From contig NZ_DASYHS010000215.1 in assembly GCF_035998295.1 (NCBI RefSeq), forward strand, positions 1 to 5,782: a stretch of 5,782 nt of DNA, written 5' to 3'. Both the position numbers and the translations under genes were made by a program. Below are positions 4,962 to 5,782 of the stretch, one piece after another; position 1 is the stretch's first letter; each line of letters begins with the position of its first letter. Source of the stretch: DASYHS01 sp035998295 (GTDB taxonomy: Bacteria > Pseudomonadota > Alphaproteobacteria > Azospirillales > Azospirillaceae). The notes below the pieces were generated by a model. It made no database searches, was not told the origin of the DNA, and saw only the letters and a program-made list of their open reading frames with translations.

Positions 4962-5782
4962 CGCTTGTCTCCTTCCGGACCGCCAGCGGGTCGGGCATCG
5001 CGGGATGGTCGCCCAGCGCGAGCTCGGCCTCCAGCTCGGCCGCGCGCTCCTCCAGTCGGCCCTGCTCGATCGCGCCCCGGAGCTGCGCCATCAGGTCCTG
5101 GTAATGGGTGAGGTTGTGCCAGGTCAGCAGCATCGGCCCCAGCATCTCGCCCGCCTTGAACAGGTGGTGCAGGTAGGCCCGGCTGTGGTTCCGGCAGGCC
5201 GGGCACGCGCAGGCCTCGTCCAGCGGGCGCTCGTCATGGGCATGGCGGGCATTGCGGATGTTGAGCGTGCCGCGGCGCACGAAGGCCTGCCCGGTCCGCC
5301 CCGACCGGGTCGGCATCACGCAGTCGAACATGTCGATGCCGCGCCGCACCGCGCCGATCAGGTCGCCGGGCCGGCCGACGCCCATCAGATAGCGCGGCCG
5401 CCCGCGCGGCAGCAGCGGCACGGTCGCGTCCAGCACGGCGAACATCGCTTCCTGCCCCTCGCCGACGGCGAGCCCGCCGACCGCGTAGCCGTCGAAGCCC
5501 ATGCCGGTCAGCGCCTCGACCGATTCCGCCCGCAGTTCCGGATGGACGCCGCCCTGGACGATGCCGAACAGCCCGTAGCCCGGCCGCTCGACGAACGCCT
5601 CGCGGCAGCGCGCCGCCCAGCGCATGCTGAGGCGCATGGACCGGGCCGCCTCCTCCGGCGTCGCCGGGAACTGCGTGCACTCGTCCAGGCACATCGTGAC
5701 GTTGCTGTCGAGCAGGTGCTGGATCTCGATCGAGCGCTCCGGCGTCAGGTGGTGGCGGCGCCCGTCGAGATGGGAGCGGAAG
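4942..5782 (-). CDS. tgt: tRNA-guanine transglycosylase Tgt (5' end outside window)
   Basis: Tgt exchanges guanine-34 for preQ1 in the GUN-anticodon tRNAs for Asp, Asn, His and Tyr. The visible 279 residues are the C-terminal two thirds of the TIM-barrel enzyme; roughly 125 N-terminal residues lie beyond the right edge. The reading frame continues to the edge (FRSHLDGRRHHLTPERSIEI), so the internal ATG at 5694 is not the start. Substrate-recognition residues are present in the CLDECTQFP motif (Asp at fragment position 33), FGIVQGGV and GGLAVGE (102-108). The nucleophile is Asp153 in GIDMFDCVMPTRSGRTG, corresponding to Asp280 of the Zymomonas enzyme. The zinc site is complete: Cys191, 193 and 196 in ACACPAC, and His in LTWHNL. 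The C-terminus carries a short extra tail (GDHPAMPDPLAVRKETSDVAVHL region) that runs into queF. It is first in the visible queuosine operon. Confidence 0.97.
   Translation of the reverse strand, partial: FRSHLDGRRHHLTPERSIEIQHLLDSNVTMCLDECTQFPATPEEAARSMRLSMRWAARCREAFVERPGYGLFGIVQGGVHPELRAESVEALTGMGFDGYAVGGLAVGEGQEAMFAVLDATVPLLPRGRPRYLMGVGRPGDLIGAVRRGIDMFDCVMPTRSGRTGQAFVRRGTLNIRNARHAHDERPLDEACACPACRNHSRAYLHHLFKAGEMLGPMLLTWHNLTHYQDLMAQLRGAIEQGRLEERAAELEAELALGDHPAMPDPLAVRKETSDVAVHL
4970..4977 (-). promoter_or_regulatory. Ribosome binding site of queF inside the tgt coding end
   Basis: On the minus strand this reads GGAAGGAG, 8 bases before the queF ATG at 4961. It overlaps the tgt codons for the Arg-Lys-Glu stretch near its C-terminus, so ribosomes finishing tgt pass directly over it. 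Confidence 0.7.

Noticed and set aside
5692..5694. ATG at 5694 as the start of tgt
   Set aside because: It falls inside the conserved barrel (VTMCLDECTQ), and clear Tgt sequence continues upstream to the window edge.

Overview
This 5.8 kb window of very GC-rich DNA looks like part of a bacterial chromosome, most likely from an alphaproteobacterium. That placement is inferred from the overall GC content, the strong C/G preference at third codon positions, and the protein families (a short one-domain QueF, a Zymomonas-like Tgt, and an IclR regulator paired with a formamidase-like hydrolase). It is not a computed placement. There are seven protein genes, no RNA genes, no CRISPR array, and no insertion sequence or other recognisable mobile element.

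Left part (1-1376): a minus-strand pair. An alpha/beta hydrolase resembling bacterial kynurenine formamidase (412-1254) is followed 7 bases later by an IclR-family regulator that runs off the left edge (1-404). A 122-base divergent intergenic region separates the pair from an EamA/DMT-type ten-helix transporter on the plus strand (1377-2261). This region carries a good sigma70-like promoter and a small palindrome. The layout suggests a small catabolic or efflux locus that the IclR protein may control, but the substrate cannot be read from the sequence.

Middle (2262-3442): after an 83-base gap comes the most unusual gene, a 365-residue protein that starts with GTG and belongs to no family I recognise. 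It has a long Pro/Ala/Gly-rich, probably disordered head with three spaced (L/V)Q-x-(K/R) motifs, then a short hydrophobic segment and a helical linker. The C-terminal domain has Cys, His and Asp in the order and local context of a papain-like or transglutaminase-like fold. Its arginine codon use differs from its neighbours. The best reading is a single-gene accessory protein, possibly a toxin or effector; this is inference.

Right part (3458-5782): a tightly packed minus-strand queuosine operon, tgt (5' end outside the window) - queF - queG. Each gene overlaps the next (20 and 14 bases), which suggests translational coupling. QueF makes preQ1 from preQ0, Tgt exchanges it for guanine-34 in GUN-anticodon tRNAs, and QueG carries out the last step from epoxyqueuosine to queuosine. 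QueA, which acts between Tgt and QueG, is not in the window; it may lie just upstream of tgt. The middle gene and queG converge with only 15 bases between their stop codons.
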